Program-made: the position numbers and the translations under genes
Notes under the pieces: generated by a model
Told to the model about the DNA's origin: nothing
Databases searched by the model: none
Seen by the model: only the letters and a program-made list of their open reading frames with translations
DNA from: Nemertoderma westbladi
Lineage: Eukaryota; Xenacoelomorpha; Nemertodermatida; Nemertodermatidae
Assembly: GCA_032718475.1 (NCBI GenBank)
Contig: JAUCBJ010009088.1
Location: forward strand, 62,001-126,000
Direction: 5' to 3'
DNA length: 64,000 nucleotides
Part shown: in pieces, positions 11,440-22,839 of the stretch
Layout: each line of letters begins with the position of its first letter
Numbering within the stretch: position 1 is the first letter of the stretch

Positions 11440-12598
11440 TGTTCGCGCTTTTAGACCGTTAGCAGTTTAACCCACCTATTTTAGGTGTCTTCTAGTTTGT
11501 AAATCGACTTTAGCCTATAACAAGTATTTGTTGCATATAAAGTTACATTAGCCAAAGCCAGCCTATGCGCGACCATTCACCCACTGTTAAGGGAGACTGG
11601 ATTCGGAGGCTCTGACCTTATTGCGGTATAGAGTTACTGTATTATTCTATTGCTCGTTACTATAATATCTCTGACAAATATTATTCTCTTTAGGGAAATA
11701 TTAACAGTTCCTTTAGGACGTGGCGCTCTAAGTATGTAAACAGAGTTATGACTTACACTAAACACAACGGGAAGGCTAATGATTTTCGTATAAAGCGCAT
11801 TCTTTAGGAGATGCTATATTATCAGTCAAACTCCTGCACCCTACCACACACTGCTGCACACTGATCTGCCGACCTTTACTAAATTTGATCATATATAAGG
11901 AGAATAGCAACTGATACATGTTGGGATTATGAAATAGCATTCAATTCACTCCAAAACCACTATAATGTAAGTCGCAGTTGCTACAGGTAACTGGTCCCTC
12001 TTACCTTCAGTATATCAAGAAGATTGGGGTTTTATGATTATTTATCGATATTCTCCAAATATAACAACATATCCATCAACTTCTAACAATTAATAACCGA
12101 CAGTAAACAGAAGTAAAATAATGCGGTGAAAGTTGGGTAGGACGTAATGCCTTGAGTTGACTGGGCTATACCGTGTTGAGTGAGATAACAGTTATACGTT
12201 CCTATAATCAAAGCCGTCGAATGCTTGGCCAAAGTCTGAAACTAAGAATAATTCCAAAGCCAATGCTCCGGGCCCAGGAAAAGGCAAAACAAAGACCGCA
12301 ACGCACCGCGCGACCTCCCGCAGGCCCCTGCACAAGACAAAATGAAAATCGCTCCGATTGGTCGAGTGAGCTGAACAAAGAGAGTTAAGAAAGCTCCACA
12401 TCGACATCAAATCAGCCGATAGATTTCGTCATATGAACTACACTGTATTAAGAGTATTTTGGCGCATTGCGGCACAAAACGGCCTGTTATGTACGCTAAA
12501 GTACACATACAGAAAAAATGGGTTTTTATGTCCGCTAAAACACCTACACAGTACTTTGCGGGTAAAAATGACTGGTTATATCCGCCAAAGGTTTTACA
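11440..12598 (-). repeat. 5' LTR of Pao family A copy 1
   Basis: 1159-bp sequence beginning TGTAAAACC and ending GCGCGAACA on the minus strand, so TG...CA ended. It is related over its length to 57614-58872, with identical termini and many shared blocks such as CAGTTCCTTTAGGACGTGGC. It contains three copies of a TTTAGCGGACATAA-like motif near its minus-strand start (12485, 12525, 12575). No clear primer binding site is visible next to it. Confidence 0.6.
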
Positions 12599-13008
12599 CT
12601 CACATTTACTATCATATCTAAACAAATACTCTATACTATCACACTGTCAATACGGATTTCAAACGCACTCAACAACCACAGATGCCATACTCACAGTTAC
12701 TGAAAGACTACAACAAATACTGGACTCCCAAGACTCAGCATGCCTAATCTCTATGGATCTTAAAAAGGCCTTCGATACTTTACAACATAAAATACTTCTA
12801 AATAAGCTAGAATGCTATGGTTCACAGGATCTCCCTCATAAACTAATATCCAGTTTCTTAAATAACCGCACACATTTATTTCAGTAGGCAACACAAAATC
12901 AGAACCGATACTGGCTCCCTGTGGAAACCCACAGGGAGCAATACTGAGCGCCACTTTATTTCCACTTTACATTAACGACTTGCCCAACTGTACAACACTT
13001 CTAATGGT
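12599..13008 (+). pseudogene. LINE reverse transcriptase fragment
   Basis: Plus-strand RT fragment of a second non-LTR family. Motifs are YGFQTHSTTTDAI, LISMDLKKAFDTLQHKIL and, after a frameshift near 12885, PCGNPQGAILS followed by PLYINDLPN. It covers RT motifs 3-5 only, with no endonuclease or FADD box, and is flanked by an LTR on the left and Pao integrase on the right. Confidence 0.75.
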
Positions 13009-13640
13009 TTTGTCGCGTTTCGGCAACTGACAGTAAAAGTAACTTTAGAGACGCGTTCCATGAAGTAATCGGAATAAATAATGGTGGGCTTTCCTCTCCA
13101 CGCCATGAACCGCCATAACGCCAGTAGGAATGTATCGGTCATCACGTCATACACCACCTCCAGGTAAACAGCACGCGTCGCAAGGCATGAAAAGAGGCAT
13201 CCATACCTTTTTAACATCGCCCGTCCCTGAATAACTGGAATGGGGGCCCCCAGTAATCCACCCCACAATGATGGAAGGGGGGTGTATGACTGTCGACTTG
13301 CCCCCGTGGCAGCGCGGCCCTCAACGGGACCTCGGGTTTACGCGTCCATCGCTGCCGACACTGTATGTAGCCATGAGTTATCTTCCGCACTGCGGAACGC
13401 CCCTTTGTCACCCAATACTTCTCCCACACTGCTGCCAGGAGCTGATTCCTGCCCCAGTGTCCCATCCGAAGGTGCAAATCCCAAACAAACAGCCGCGCCA
13501 GTAGGCTGTCATGGCGCAGAATAGTGGGATGCTTTGCATGGAATGGGATTGAGGCATTATCCAACCGCCCCGCCAATGCGCAGAATGACCTTCTCGTCCA
13601 ACCACGGCTCAAATTTCTCGAGCTCACCCCCCCCCCCCCC
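13009..13640 (-). pseudogene. Pao family B integrase fragment
   Basis: Two overlapping minus-strand frames give one integrase. The zinc-binding N-terminus has HLRMGHWGRNQLL and YIQCRQRW. The core opens with HHCGVDYWGPPF (first catalytic Asp) and continues in a shifted frame with CLATRAVYLEVVYDVMTDTF and RGKPTIIYSDYF (second Asp). The protein is lost before the catalytic Glu, where a LINE fragment begins. A poly(C) run at about 13627-13643 separates it from RNase H. Confidence 0.75.
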
Positions 13641-13642
13641 CC

Positions 13643-13862
13643 CCGCAGGTTTCTCTTCCCTAATCAGTTTCAGTTCCTCCTCAAACGTTGATTGCTGGTC
13701 TATCCAGATGGCAAACATTCCACCGTCCTCTAGCTCATCAGCCGCGAGGGGTCCATTCCGCTTCTCCAAGGAAGTACACAAGTACGCCACCGCAGCAAAC
13801 CCTGCTTCTGATGCATTGCAGAAGAGGTGCTGTTGCCTAGCAACTAGCACGTGCCCCAGCCC
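13643..13862 (-). pseudogene. Pao family B RNase H fragment
   Basis: Minus-strand translation contains LFCNASEAGFAAVAYLCTS, the Pao-type RNase H lead motif (normally DAS), followed by an acidic stretch. Asp is replaced by Asn in the first position. It is truncated by the LINE insertion at 13863 and resumes upstream as RT beyond 15910. Confidence 0.65.
13845..13862. repeat. Target-site duplication, left copy (LINE insertion)
   Basis: TAGCACGTGCCCCAGCCC occurs here and at 15892-15909, flanking the plus-strand LINE. The first three bases could instead be part of the (TAG)n tail, giving a duplication of 15-18 bp, typical of target-primed reverse transcription. Confidence 0.85.
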
Positions 13863-15894
13863 TGTATACCCTCGAAACAGGAAAAGGGCCCCCTGGACTG
13901 ACAACAAAATTCAAAAGTGCCGAAATGACCTTCATAAGGCGCAGAAAGAGTCCCGACTCAAACAGACTACAGCGGCCAAGAATGCAGTTAAGGCTGCATC
14001 TAGGTCCCTGAACAGGCAGTACTCTGTTAATCTACAGGAGCTAATAAACCAACAAGTTGATGCCATCAATGATGCTGACAACAGCAGGTAATCATCCCAG
14101 GCATGGAAATCGATCAATCTGCTTACTGGGCGGAAAAGCCAACCAACCACCAAGGTTAAGGCTGAATCACCAGCCGATCGCCTCAATGGCTGGAAAGCCC
14201 ACTTTGAAAAGCTCCTGAATAATGACAGGGTATTGCCTGATAACTTTATAGAAGTAAAGGTGTCTGAGTCTGTACTCCCAGATATTCCCATTGGCGATAT
14301 CTCCTTTGCAGAAGTGAAGGCTGCTGCAAAGAGCATTAAGACCAATCGTGCCAGTGGAGTAGATGGTGTTCCCCCTCAGGTCTTTAAAATACCTGAGTGT
14401 TTAAAGCTCATCTATCCCATCATAGTAGACATGTACCGTACAACAAGAGTCCCACAAGAAATGAAAACAAATAAGTTGGTGCCAGTTCCCAAGAAGGGCA
14501 ACCTAACACTCTATGGTTCTTTTTGGGGAATCTCATTGATCTCGATTGCTGCAAAGCTATACAATAGGATTCTATTAGATCGCATCAGGGATCCCATTGA
14601 GAGACTGCTCCGTGGAAATCAGAATGGGTTCCGTAAAGGTCGTGGGACCATGGAGCCCATTGTGGCACTTAGAAGGATAATTGAAGAATTATCAAAAAAG
14701 AAAGACAGGCATCTGGCTGTTATCTTTGTTGACTTCTTCAAGGCCTTTGATTCAGTCTCTCGCTCACGTATGTTCAGCATACTTTCATTATATGGGATTC
14801 CTGATGAAATTATTGCAGCAATCAGATCAGTATACGATGGTTCGACAACATTTGTGTCTACTGTTGACGGTGACACAGAACCATTTGAAGTGTTATGGGG
14901 CGTCCTCCAAGGAGACACACTTGCACCATTCTTGTTCATTATTGTGGTTGACTATGTTCTACGCATGTCCTTAGATCATCATAATGATGATGGGGTGATG
15001 ATAACTCCACCTACTGGCTCCAGAAGTCGAGGAAATCCTGCCAAGTACATAACTGATCTAGACTTTGCTGATGACTTAGGAGTACTCTCAGAATCATTAG
15101 AGGGAGCCCAACGGCTCCTCAGCTCATTAGAACATGCTGCTTCTAGTGTTGGTCTTTTTATTAACTCCAGAAAGACCAAAATTCTGACAGTTAACTTTTA
15201 AAGTCCTCAGCAAGTCTCTGATCGGATGAGCATAAGCTCAAAGGATGGTATGCTTGAGCATGTGGACGACTTCTGTTACCTGGGATCATGGATCCGGAAG
15301 TCAGATGAGGACCTTCGAATACGTAAGGGAAAGGCATGGGCAGCCTTGAATAGGCTTTCCAGGATTTGGAAGTCACCGAGAATTAATCGGAAACTTAAGG
15401 TCCGATTATTTAGAGCAGCAGTAGTTCCAGTACTCCTCTACGGGAGTCCATGCTGGGCTCTAACTGCTGAGGACACCAAATCTCTGGATGGCACATTCAC
15501 AAGAATGCTACGCCGGGTTCATTGTGTCAAGTACAATGCACACATCTCCAACCAGACACTATATAACATTGGAGGTGTCTCATTGGTTCCCCCAAGCTTG
15601 ACACTAGAACAAAATCGCCTCCGCTTTGCAGGACATTGCTTTCGCCGTGAGGACCAGCCAGTGCATAATCTTGTACTTTGGCAGCCTCATGGAGTGAATA
15701 AGCATGGTGGACAGCCCATGACTTTCTTGAGACGCCTCTTAAAGGACACTGGCCTTAAAGATGCGGATGATCTAGCAAATGTCATGGGTGATAGGGAGTT
15801 GTGGCGGTGCAATTTTGTTGACAAGCCGGCACAGCATTCTTAAAAATGCAGCTGCAATGCAGCATGCCGATCCTAGTAGTAGTAGTAGTAGTAG
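13863..15894 (+). mobile_element. RTE-like LINE copy 1, 5'-truncated, with (TAG)n tail
   Basis: Insertion into Pao family B bounded by an 18-bp target duplication. The 5' end is truncated within the pre-RT linker, so no endonuclease is present. The 3' end carries a short UTR and (TAG)n at about 15873-15894. A second copy lies at 45487-48342 with the same tail, and a third 3' fragment on the minus strand at 42420-42610. The clade is uncertain; the DLDFADDLGVLS box resembles RTE-type and related elements. Confidence 0.85.
13864..15843 (+). pseudogene. RTE-like LINE reverse transcriptase with two nonsense codons
   Basis: One frame runs through the element. Basic linker (YPRNRKRAPWTD), then RT motifs NRASGVDGVPPQVF, RGTMEPIVALRRI, VIFVDFFKAFDSV, GVLQGDTLAPFL and DLDFADDLGVLS, then the thumb and C-terminal block with YLGSWIRKS and LRRVHCVKYN. 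TAA at 14089-14091 (CAA in copy 2) and TAA at 15199-15201 (GAA in copy 2) break the frame; all other bases keep it open. Copy 2 lacks both stops and has different ones. Confidence 0.85.
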
Positions 15895-15909
15895 CACGTG
15901 CCCCAGCCC

Positions 15910-16620
15910 GTAACCCCAATGAATTCTCAGGCTCAGGATTCCTCTCATCACAACTCGCCACTGCTCAAACTCCTCCTGTAGCTCGTCGGGAACCAGTATC
16001 CCATCCGCACTTCAGTATCCACAGTTTCTGTAGGATCAACTTGGCAAAAAACTCACCGGAAGAATGAACCCAAGTGGATCAAACACGGAACACAACACAG
16101 AGAGCATCCCGCGCTTGATAGTCACTTCCCCACCTCAGGGAAACTGAAAGCTATTTCGTCATCTTCCGTGTCCCAATGCACACGCAGAGTCCAAACCACA
16201 GGGAGGGTTCCCACTTCAAGATCGAGCGAGGAATCCGCCCATTCCGCCAGAGGTATCAACCGCAACACCTCCCGTAAGTTAGTTGACCGCTTTGTCAACC
16301 GGAAGCTGCCGGCTGCTAAAGTACCGATAAGTTTACTGATAAATTTCTTTGCGTCCTTGACCCTGTGTACAGAGTCAGCAAGATCATCGGAGTAGAATGA
16401 GTAAGCTCTTCACCACGCATGCAACCTCTGGAAGGCAACCCTGTTCCTCTGCACACGCCATCATCGCATCGATCGCACACGCCTGAGAACTGATGACCCC
16501 AAACGAATGCGATGTCATCTGGCACATGATTGGCGGACCCTGTTCCGCATTGCCCCACCATAGAAATCAAAGCAACCGCTGATCCCAAACCGGGACTTTC
16601 ACCCGGTGGTACATCGCCTT
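15910..16620 (-). pseudogene. Pao family B reverse transcriptase fragment
   Basis: Minus-strand reading gives QMTSHSFGVISSQACAIDAM, the Pao RT palm region, then after a frameshift FYSDDLADSVHRVKDAKKF with the catalytic YxDD as YSDD (16383-16394), and FRLTKRSTNLREVL with downstream connection sequence. It continues the RNase H piece across the LINE insertion. Nucleotide insertions break the frame several times. Confidence 0.75.
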
Positions 16621-16842
16621 CACTTCCGTCATGAAGGCAATGGCATAACGACGGAACTGGAGCAGAACGCCAACTATTGAGTACAATACATCTGGCCCTG
16701 AATAGAGTTTACTGTTCAACGAGACGCCACGGTACACCATCCTCCACCAGAATCAACTCGCTGCATGAGTCCAACACTGCGTATGTATCCTGTCCGTATC
16801 CGTATGTTAGCCGTCTACATCATACATCCGCACCGCCACAAC

Positions 16843-17260
16843 TCATAATAATACTACCTCGTGGGCCCTGTCACTCAGCTGTGAACTCAATACTGCTCGA
16901 CTCACCCCTAACTTATCTGATCCACCCACCAGCTGTATCGATACTACTCTCAACTCAGTGTTTCTCTCACGCGGAGCAACTCCACCCTGACTCACTGCCC
17001 TCTGCTCAGCTATACACCCGACTTGTGGAATCAATGTCCAATGCAGTAATGTACTGTGCTTCTTACCACACCTAGGCAATTTGTGCATAACTGTTTCTCT
17101 GTAATGGTAGATAAACCTTTCCTTGTGCTTCAACACCTTGTACTCACTACACCAAAAGACTGTATTGTATGTGTACCACTGCAATAAGCACAGACAATCA
17201 CTCCCTTTTCACTCTCAGACATCCCGCATACCTGATTACTGGAAGGCCTACCAGTACTGG
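16843..17260 (-). pseudogene. Pao family B gag zinc-knuckle region
   Basis: Frame-broken minus-strand remnant with the Pao-style stretch YKVLKHKERFIYHYREKQLCTNCLG read over two frames, and degenerate following sequence. This order (knuckles downstream of the gag body and upstream of RT) matches the element and links to 26103 across the family C insertion. Little else is conserved. Confidence 0.5.
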
Positions 17261-18134
17261 TGTTGTGGATCTTCCCCAAGTGGAAGTCCATTTATGGAAT
17301 GGAAAATAATAGTATACTAAATACGGAAAGATACTATATATTGAAACTCAATTTGGCACTAGTTAGAATATATTCTTTAACAACTATATATTACGTACTG
17401 CACAAACTGTGATTTGAAGTGCCACGCCCTAATTTTGGTGCACCAAAAATGGCGAACCACTAAGTCTTCAGGCTTCTATATTACTTTCAATCGATTCAGC
17501 GCTCCAGAAAACCTATAAAAATGCTTTGCAAATCAAAACTTTAGTGTATTTTCAGAATCTCGTATTTTTCAAAATTTAAAGTGCCACGCCCTAATTTTGG
17601 TACTCCAAAAATGACGTACCACTACACTTACATACTTGTATAGAGCATTAGAGTGATCCAAACCAATAAAAATAAATAAAAATAGCCCAAACATAAATAA
17701 TTACTAAATCACGAATGACTTTGTAAAATTCTAAAATTTCAAAAAATTTGGTGCTGGAGACCAAATTTTGAGGTGGCACCCACATCGAAAAGTAGAAATC
17801 CAATTGCAACGGCGTTTTTTGCAAAAGATGCGGCATTAAATTTGGTTAATTCTCACAAAAAATTGGGCCGGTACGTAATGTGGTTGCATAGTTACAGCAA
17901 CTAAAAACTAGGAAGGGGCCGATTCGCCCCCCCCCCCAGTGGTAATAGGGTTAACATGGTTAGTCTAATTAAATTGCACATTACAGTTAATTAATGGCTT
18001 CTATGGATAGACCTTTACGCGGATTTATTTCTGGGGCAAACATTATATACTTAGTGTGTTGGCTAATCAATTTAAACAATGTATTGCAATTTACTACGTA
18101 TTGGTTTCATTATTACAGATCACATTACATAACA
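17261..18134 (-). repeat. 3' LTR of family C with a 536-bp insertion
   Basis: Matches 25758-26097 in two blocks, 17261-17412 and 17949-18134. The first block includes the shared CTTCCCCAAGTGGAAGTCC and the second ACGCGGATTTATTTCTGGGG. The right edge meets the polypurine tract. Confidence 0.9.
17413..17948. mobile_element. 536-bp insertion in family C 3' LTR
   Basis: Absent from the 5' LTR, where CTGTGA joins directly to GGTTAACAT. It contains two direct copies of GTGCCACGCCCTAATTTTGG (about 17421 and 17581) and ends near a run of C at 17928-17938. No ORF and no clear terminal repeat, so probably a non-autonomous DNA element. Confidence 0.65.
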
Positions 18135-18150
18135 CTCCCCCTTTTGCTTT
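18135..18150 (-). other. Polypurine tract of family C
   Basis: Reads AAAGCAAAAGGGGGAG on the minus strand immediately before the LTR start TGTTATG. Plus-strand DNA synthesis primer by family. Confidence 0.75.
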
Positions 18151-18718
18151 GGTTACATAAAATTCCCCATTTGTTCACGATGCAGTAGAACAAAATATCA
18201 TTGCATTTTAAGTTAATGAAGGTAATATGCTAAATGAGAAATTAACTACAGTATAAATAATATATTTGTACAAATGAATTAAATAATGCAATAATTTATA
18301 ACCTAATAACCATATCTACCATTTATACCAAAACAAAATTAATATACCGTATTTAATATTATAATTAATAAATAATGCAAACATCACGTAATTAACTTTA
18401 CTACGTACGATTAATGACACAAATAATATTATAAACAACACCAATTGAGTTTTTAACAATGGTTAACAATACTTACTACATAGTGGAGTTCGTTTACCGT
18501 TAAATAAATAATATTACTTTACTAGAAAGGCATTTTTTTATATAATATTACATAAATTTACGTAATATATTCATATTTAATCTTCCAACAAAACAAATAT
18601 AAGAGTCTTCATCCAACAAAACAAATATAAGTGTCTACTGTACTACTTGCTTTACACATAACTGTATTACTGTACATACAAAATGCAAAACAGTAGTTGC
18701 AAATTTACTAAAATTTGC

Positions 18719-20107
18719 TTATTTGTAAACGCCAACTTTTAACGTTTTGGCATTTCTAGGCAACAGATCGCGAGTACGTCCAACGGCAGGTTGTGATGTA
18801 CTCGGTAAAGCTTGCTTGTTATTTTTTTGATTTGCGATAATTGTGACTTTACTGTTACTGACTTTGTCTGTATTTGGTTTATTGTAAGTCTGTTGTATTG
18901 CGACAGTTGATATTTCCTCTTTGTCGTTTTCGTTCACTTCTAATGGAATTACTTGTTTGATTGATCTGATAAGTTTAGTGCTTTCTTTCTTTCGTTTCGC
19001 GACTGATATTTGTACTGCTCTACATTTCCCATCCTTGCTTATTATTAATTTTTCTACTTTACATAATTTCCAAAAGCAACGAGGACGAAGTCTGTCCTCC
19101 AGTAAACAAATGTCACCTACATTAGGGACCACTGGTGATTTGGGATCAAGATTACATTTTTTGTGACTTTCTCTTAAACTAACTACGTATTCTTCCTTCC
19201 ATATTTGCCAAAAATGGTTAGCGGCTCTTTCTTGTCGTTTTAATGATTCAACCAATTGATTCTTTGTTGGTTTATTAATCTTAACTTTGCCTGTAACGTA
19301 AGGTAGAGAACATAATCGCCGACCTACAAGAAAATGTGCGGGTGTTAATGTTTGGTATGATTCCTTGGCGTCATCTGAAATAAATGTAAGTGGACGGCTA
19401 TTAATTGTTGCTTCTGCTGATACAAGAAATGTCATTAGTTCTTCAAATGTTAGTATTGCTCGTCCTATTACCTTCTTTAAGATAAGTTTTGACGGACCGA
19501 CTAACCTTTCTATGAAGCCATTTGCTGATGGATTCAATGGGACATTGAATTTCCAGTCCATATGCAGTTTTCCAAATTCCTGTACTACCTCGTCACTTTC
19601 TAAAAATGTTTTATGTGCTTTGATTTCCTGCTCCGTCCGTTTAAAAGTTGACGCGTTATCTGAAAATATATATTTAGGAATACCTCTTCTTCCAATGAAT
19701 CGATGGAAAGCTGCAATAAAGGCTTGACATGTTAGATTGCTTACCAACTCCAAATGTACTGCTCGAATGTTAGCGCAAGTAAACAATGCAATGTAAACCT
19801 TGAAAAAAGGAGATTGATTATTATTTGGAATGGTCGTTTGAGGGTTGACTATCGTTAAGGGACCACAAAAATCGATACCAACGGCTTCAAATGGTCCTAA
19901 ATCTGATGAAACACGCTCTGTAGGTAATGGACTTGTTGCGGGAACCGTATAAGGTTTACCTTGTACGTGTTTACATGTAATACATCCATGTATGACTTTG
20001 CGAACTTCTTGTCTACCACGAGTTATCCAGAATTTTTCCCGAACTTGAACTAAAGTATCCCTCACGCGAGAGTGAGTGACTATTTCATGAGCTTCAAGAA
20101 TAACCAA
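18719..20107 (-). pseudogene. Pao family C integrase
   Basis: 462 codons covering a nearly complete BEL/Pao integrase. The N-terminal zinc module is partial (EAHEIVTHSRV, then CITCKHVQG). The catalytic core has GIDFCGPLT (Asp), FSDNASTFK (Asp) and NGFIERLVG (Glu) with the usual spacing, so the DDE triad is intact. The C-terminal part is DUF5641-like (NHFWQIWKEEYV, GDICLLEDRLRPRCFWKLCKV). It would join element cDNA to the genome in the nucleus. The upstream link to RNase H is broken by stop codons and a short AT-rich repeat at 20160-20220. Confidence 0.9.
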
Positions 20108-20208
20108 TCGCGTAAAGTAATGTGATTGTGGAAGAAGTATTGGGTTACAAGTATGCCATGAAATGAATTAATTACGAATTATAATTAATTTAAGAATTAA
20201 AGAATTAA

Positions 20209-21186
20209 TTAAGAACGAATTATACCGGTTTGATCTAAAAACAGATTCAACTGCTTTAACATTGTCGGACGTTTGAGATTCCAATTATCTTTCTGCAAAT
20301 AGTTTAACTCACTTGGAAATGTTTCCAGCTGTATCGCTTTAATAATTACTCCTTCTGCTACAACTAATTCTTCTCTAGTTAGCGCTCCACTTAATTTATT
20401 TCCTGAAATTCCTTTACACTTCGCTTTTAAATTATTAACAAACCTGTAGATCAAAGCTACTTTCCTGACAAGCGCCACCATGTGGCTTGAATCTGAACAA
20501 TTAACTAATTGTAAGATTGACGGTTTCGTGTCTGTTTGTAAGATTGAGACAGTTTGCTTGGCCTTGGTTGATTTAATTTCCTTAATTCCATTTGGAGATA
20601 AATGTTCTGACAATATCTTTTGCACAGGCCAATGTTGAGAATCTTGTTGGAGGTATTCTGGACCGTTAAACCACAAACTAGAATCTACAAGTTTATCTGG
20701 TAATAAACCTCGTGTTGGTATGTCAGCTGGATTTAATGACGTGGGACAGTAACGCCATTCTATGGACAAACGAGATGAAATTGTACGAATTACTTCTACT
20801 CTGTTATGCACAAACTCGTTGAACTTATTTGAATTCCCTATTAACCAATACAATACGTCATGTGCATCCATCCACATGAATAGCTTGTCTATTGGAGTGG
20901 TTAGCGCTGAAACTGAAGAGTCTATAAGATTTGCTAACAGTACCGCTCCTAAAAGTTCCTTTCTAGGGATTGAAGTGTCATCACCCTCGGTTTGTATGAC
21001 CTTTGGTTTCTTTGATTTATTATGCGACAATGGACATACCTTTGACTTAGCAATTAAAAATTCCACTGAACACGATTTGTCTGTGTATGTTGTTTTGATG
21101 TAAATTACACCAGCGCACAACTTTTTGCTGGCGTCTGAGAACCCGTGCAATTCCACAGTAAGCACATCTTTGGTTTTTGCAAACAA
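20209..21186 (-). pseudogene. Pao family C RNase H and linker
   Basis: The motif LHGFSDASKKLCAGVIYIKT starts the Pao-type RNase H, and the acidic PRKELLGAVLLANL (Glu), FMWMDAHDVLYWL (Asp) and CPTSLNPADIPTRGLLPDKL blocks follow in the expected order. The C-terminal 120 residues are the linker before the integrase. The domain removes the RNA strand during cDNA synthesis. It is offset from the RT by a frame change near 21200. Confidence 0.85.
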
Positions 21187-21219
21187 ATTTCTCGGGATTT
21201 CGACACGGTTTAAATATAA

Positions 21220-22707
21220 TTATTTATCCGACCAATTGTTCCACTTTGTTAATAATTCTCCTAAAAGCGGTTCATCCCATTTTTTTGTTGTTTGACACAA
21301 ATTTTGAAATTTCGCTTTTATGAGACCAGTGAATGGGATTAAAATGCCGAAAGGGTCATATAAACGAGCAGAAAGCTGTAAAATAGCTTTCTTGTTTATG
21401 GTTAATAATTTTACGTAATCGTAAACTGGTGTTACATCAAAACAAAATGTGTCGTTCTTTGTGGACCAGCCTTGGCCTAAAACACGTTTTATGTCTGATG
21501 TTTGAGACAAAGGTATGTTCAAAGAAGATTGGGCATATGTTTGTTTGTCTTCTACTATTTCTGTTAAAATTTTATTGTTATTATTTAACTTACCACATGA
21601 CTCTTTATCAAACTCTCTTTGTAATTCTAGAGAATTTGTCACCCACCTACGAATATTAAATCCTCCGGCTTGAAGAATGTTGCACGCGTCTGTCTTGAAT
21701 TTTATACCTTCCTGAATAGTTTTAACACCTGTGGCCAAGTCGTCTACGTATAGATCTTTCAACTTATCGATTGCTGATGCTGAATGTTGAGATTTGTCTA
21801 AGATTAAACGTTGTGTCTCAAGATGTGTATCAAGCGTCTCCGCCAGAATATTGGATGAGCATATCAAACCGAAAAGTGCTCGAGTATACCTGTAAACGCA
21901 AATATCCAATGAATCAAAATTAATGTTTTCTATATCCGGTACCCATAGAAACCTCAGACAATCTCGATCTAATGTATTAACTTGGCATCGCAAAAATGCT
22001 TGCTCTATGTCGGCCGTAATTACAATAGCATGTTCTCTTAATCGTATGAGAACTTTGAGTAACAGGGGAACATTGTTTGGTCCTTTATGAAGGCATTCAT
22101 TTAATGAAGTGTCCCCAGGATAACATTTTGCTGAGCCGTTGAAAACAAAACGTAACTTTGTTGATTCTCGTTCTTCACGTAGCACGCCGTGATGTGGTAT
22201 GTAATGTACTTGGGTCTGAGTTGGTTCGTCAAGTGAAACTGCTTCAATGTATCCTTTTGATAAATGTTCTTGAAATACGCTGTTGTATCTCTCTAATAGG
22301 CCAGTCTTATGTAAACGACGAATTAGAGAATGTAATTGTTTATTACATAGGGAATAATGGTCAATTAATTTGTCGTGATGTAATGTCCAAGGCAAATCAA
22401 CCGTATATAAACCGTTAGTGTCAAACCGTATATTTAATAGTTCTTTGAATGATATCTCGTTTTCTGGTGGAAATATCCCAAAACTGTCTAATGCCCAAAA
22501 TTTTTTAAGGATTTCGAAAAAATTTTCATTGACCGAGATTCCAGTACTTTGCTTTTGTAACTCAGACTTAACCAACATACATGTACTTGTACTGTTATTT
22601 TGAATTTTGTTTTCTCTAACATTTGTATCACTTTCCATTTTACCGGATAGTAGCCAACCCACCCCTGAGTCCAGAGCTACCAATCCCGTTCCGGAAATAC
22701 GAAACAT
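21220..22707 (-). pseudogene. Pao family C reverse transcriptase
   Basis: 495 codons. Starts with the protease-to-RT linker GVGWLLSG, then FWALDSFGI, YIPHHGVL, LRFVFNGSAK, IVITADIEQAFLRCQV, CLRFLWV, RALFGLICSSNIL and the catalytic LYVDDLATG, followed by GGFNIRRWVTNS and the connection domain. All polymerase motifs look intact. The ORF's first codon is internal to the polyprotein and not a real start. It ends at a frameshift before RNase H. Confidence 0.9.
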
Positions 22708-22839
22708 TTTCCCAGTTACTATATCCCAGTAGTAATCTGAGCCAATTAAAATTTCAACTTCAAACGGTTGATCACTATGGTTTTTATTAAGTATGTCGTC
22801 TACTATGTTTGAATTAATACTGTCCGTAATGTCTTTAGA

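Larger units (their letters stand above)
1..12598 (-). mobile_element. BEL/Pao retrotransposon family A, copy 1 (5' part, interrupted)
   Basis: Minus-strand LTR retrotransposon. Read from high to low coordinates it has a 5' LTR (11440-12598), a leader broken by a LINE (7233-11352), gag segments (5413 to about 1770), an aspartic protease (1792-1448) and reverse transcriptase running off the window at base 1. Gag type (DUF1759-like plus zinc knuckles), protease and the YMDD-type RT are those of BEL/Pao. The LTR assignment rests on an approximately 1.2-kb related sequence at 57614-58872, which lies downstream of a second copy of the same gag-protease. The copy is dead: nonsense codons, a 4-nt insertion and a 1-nt deletion relative to copy 2 are visible. 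The 3' half lies outside the window. Confidence 0.75.
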
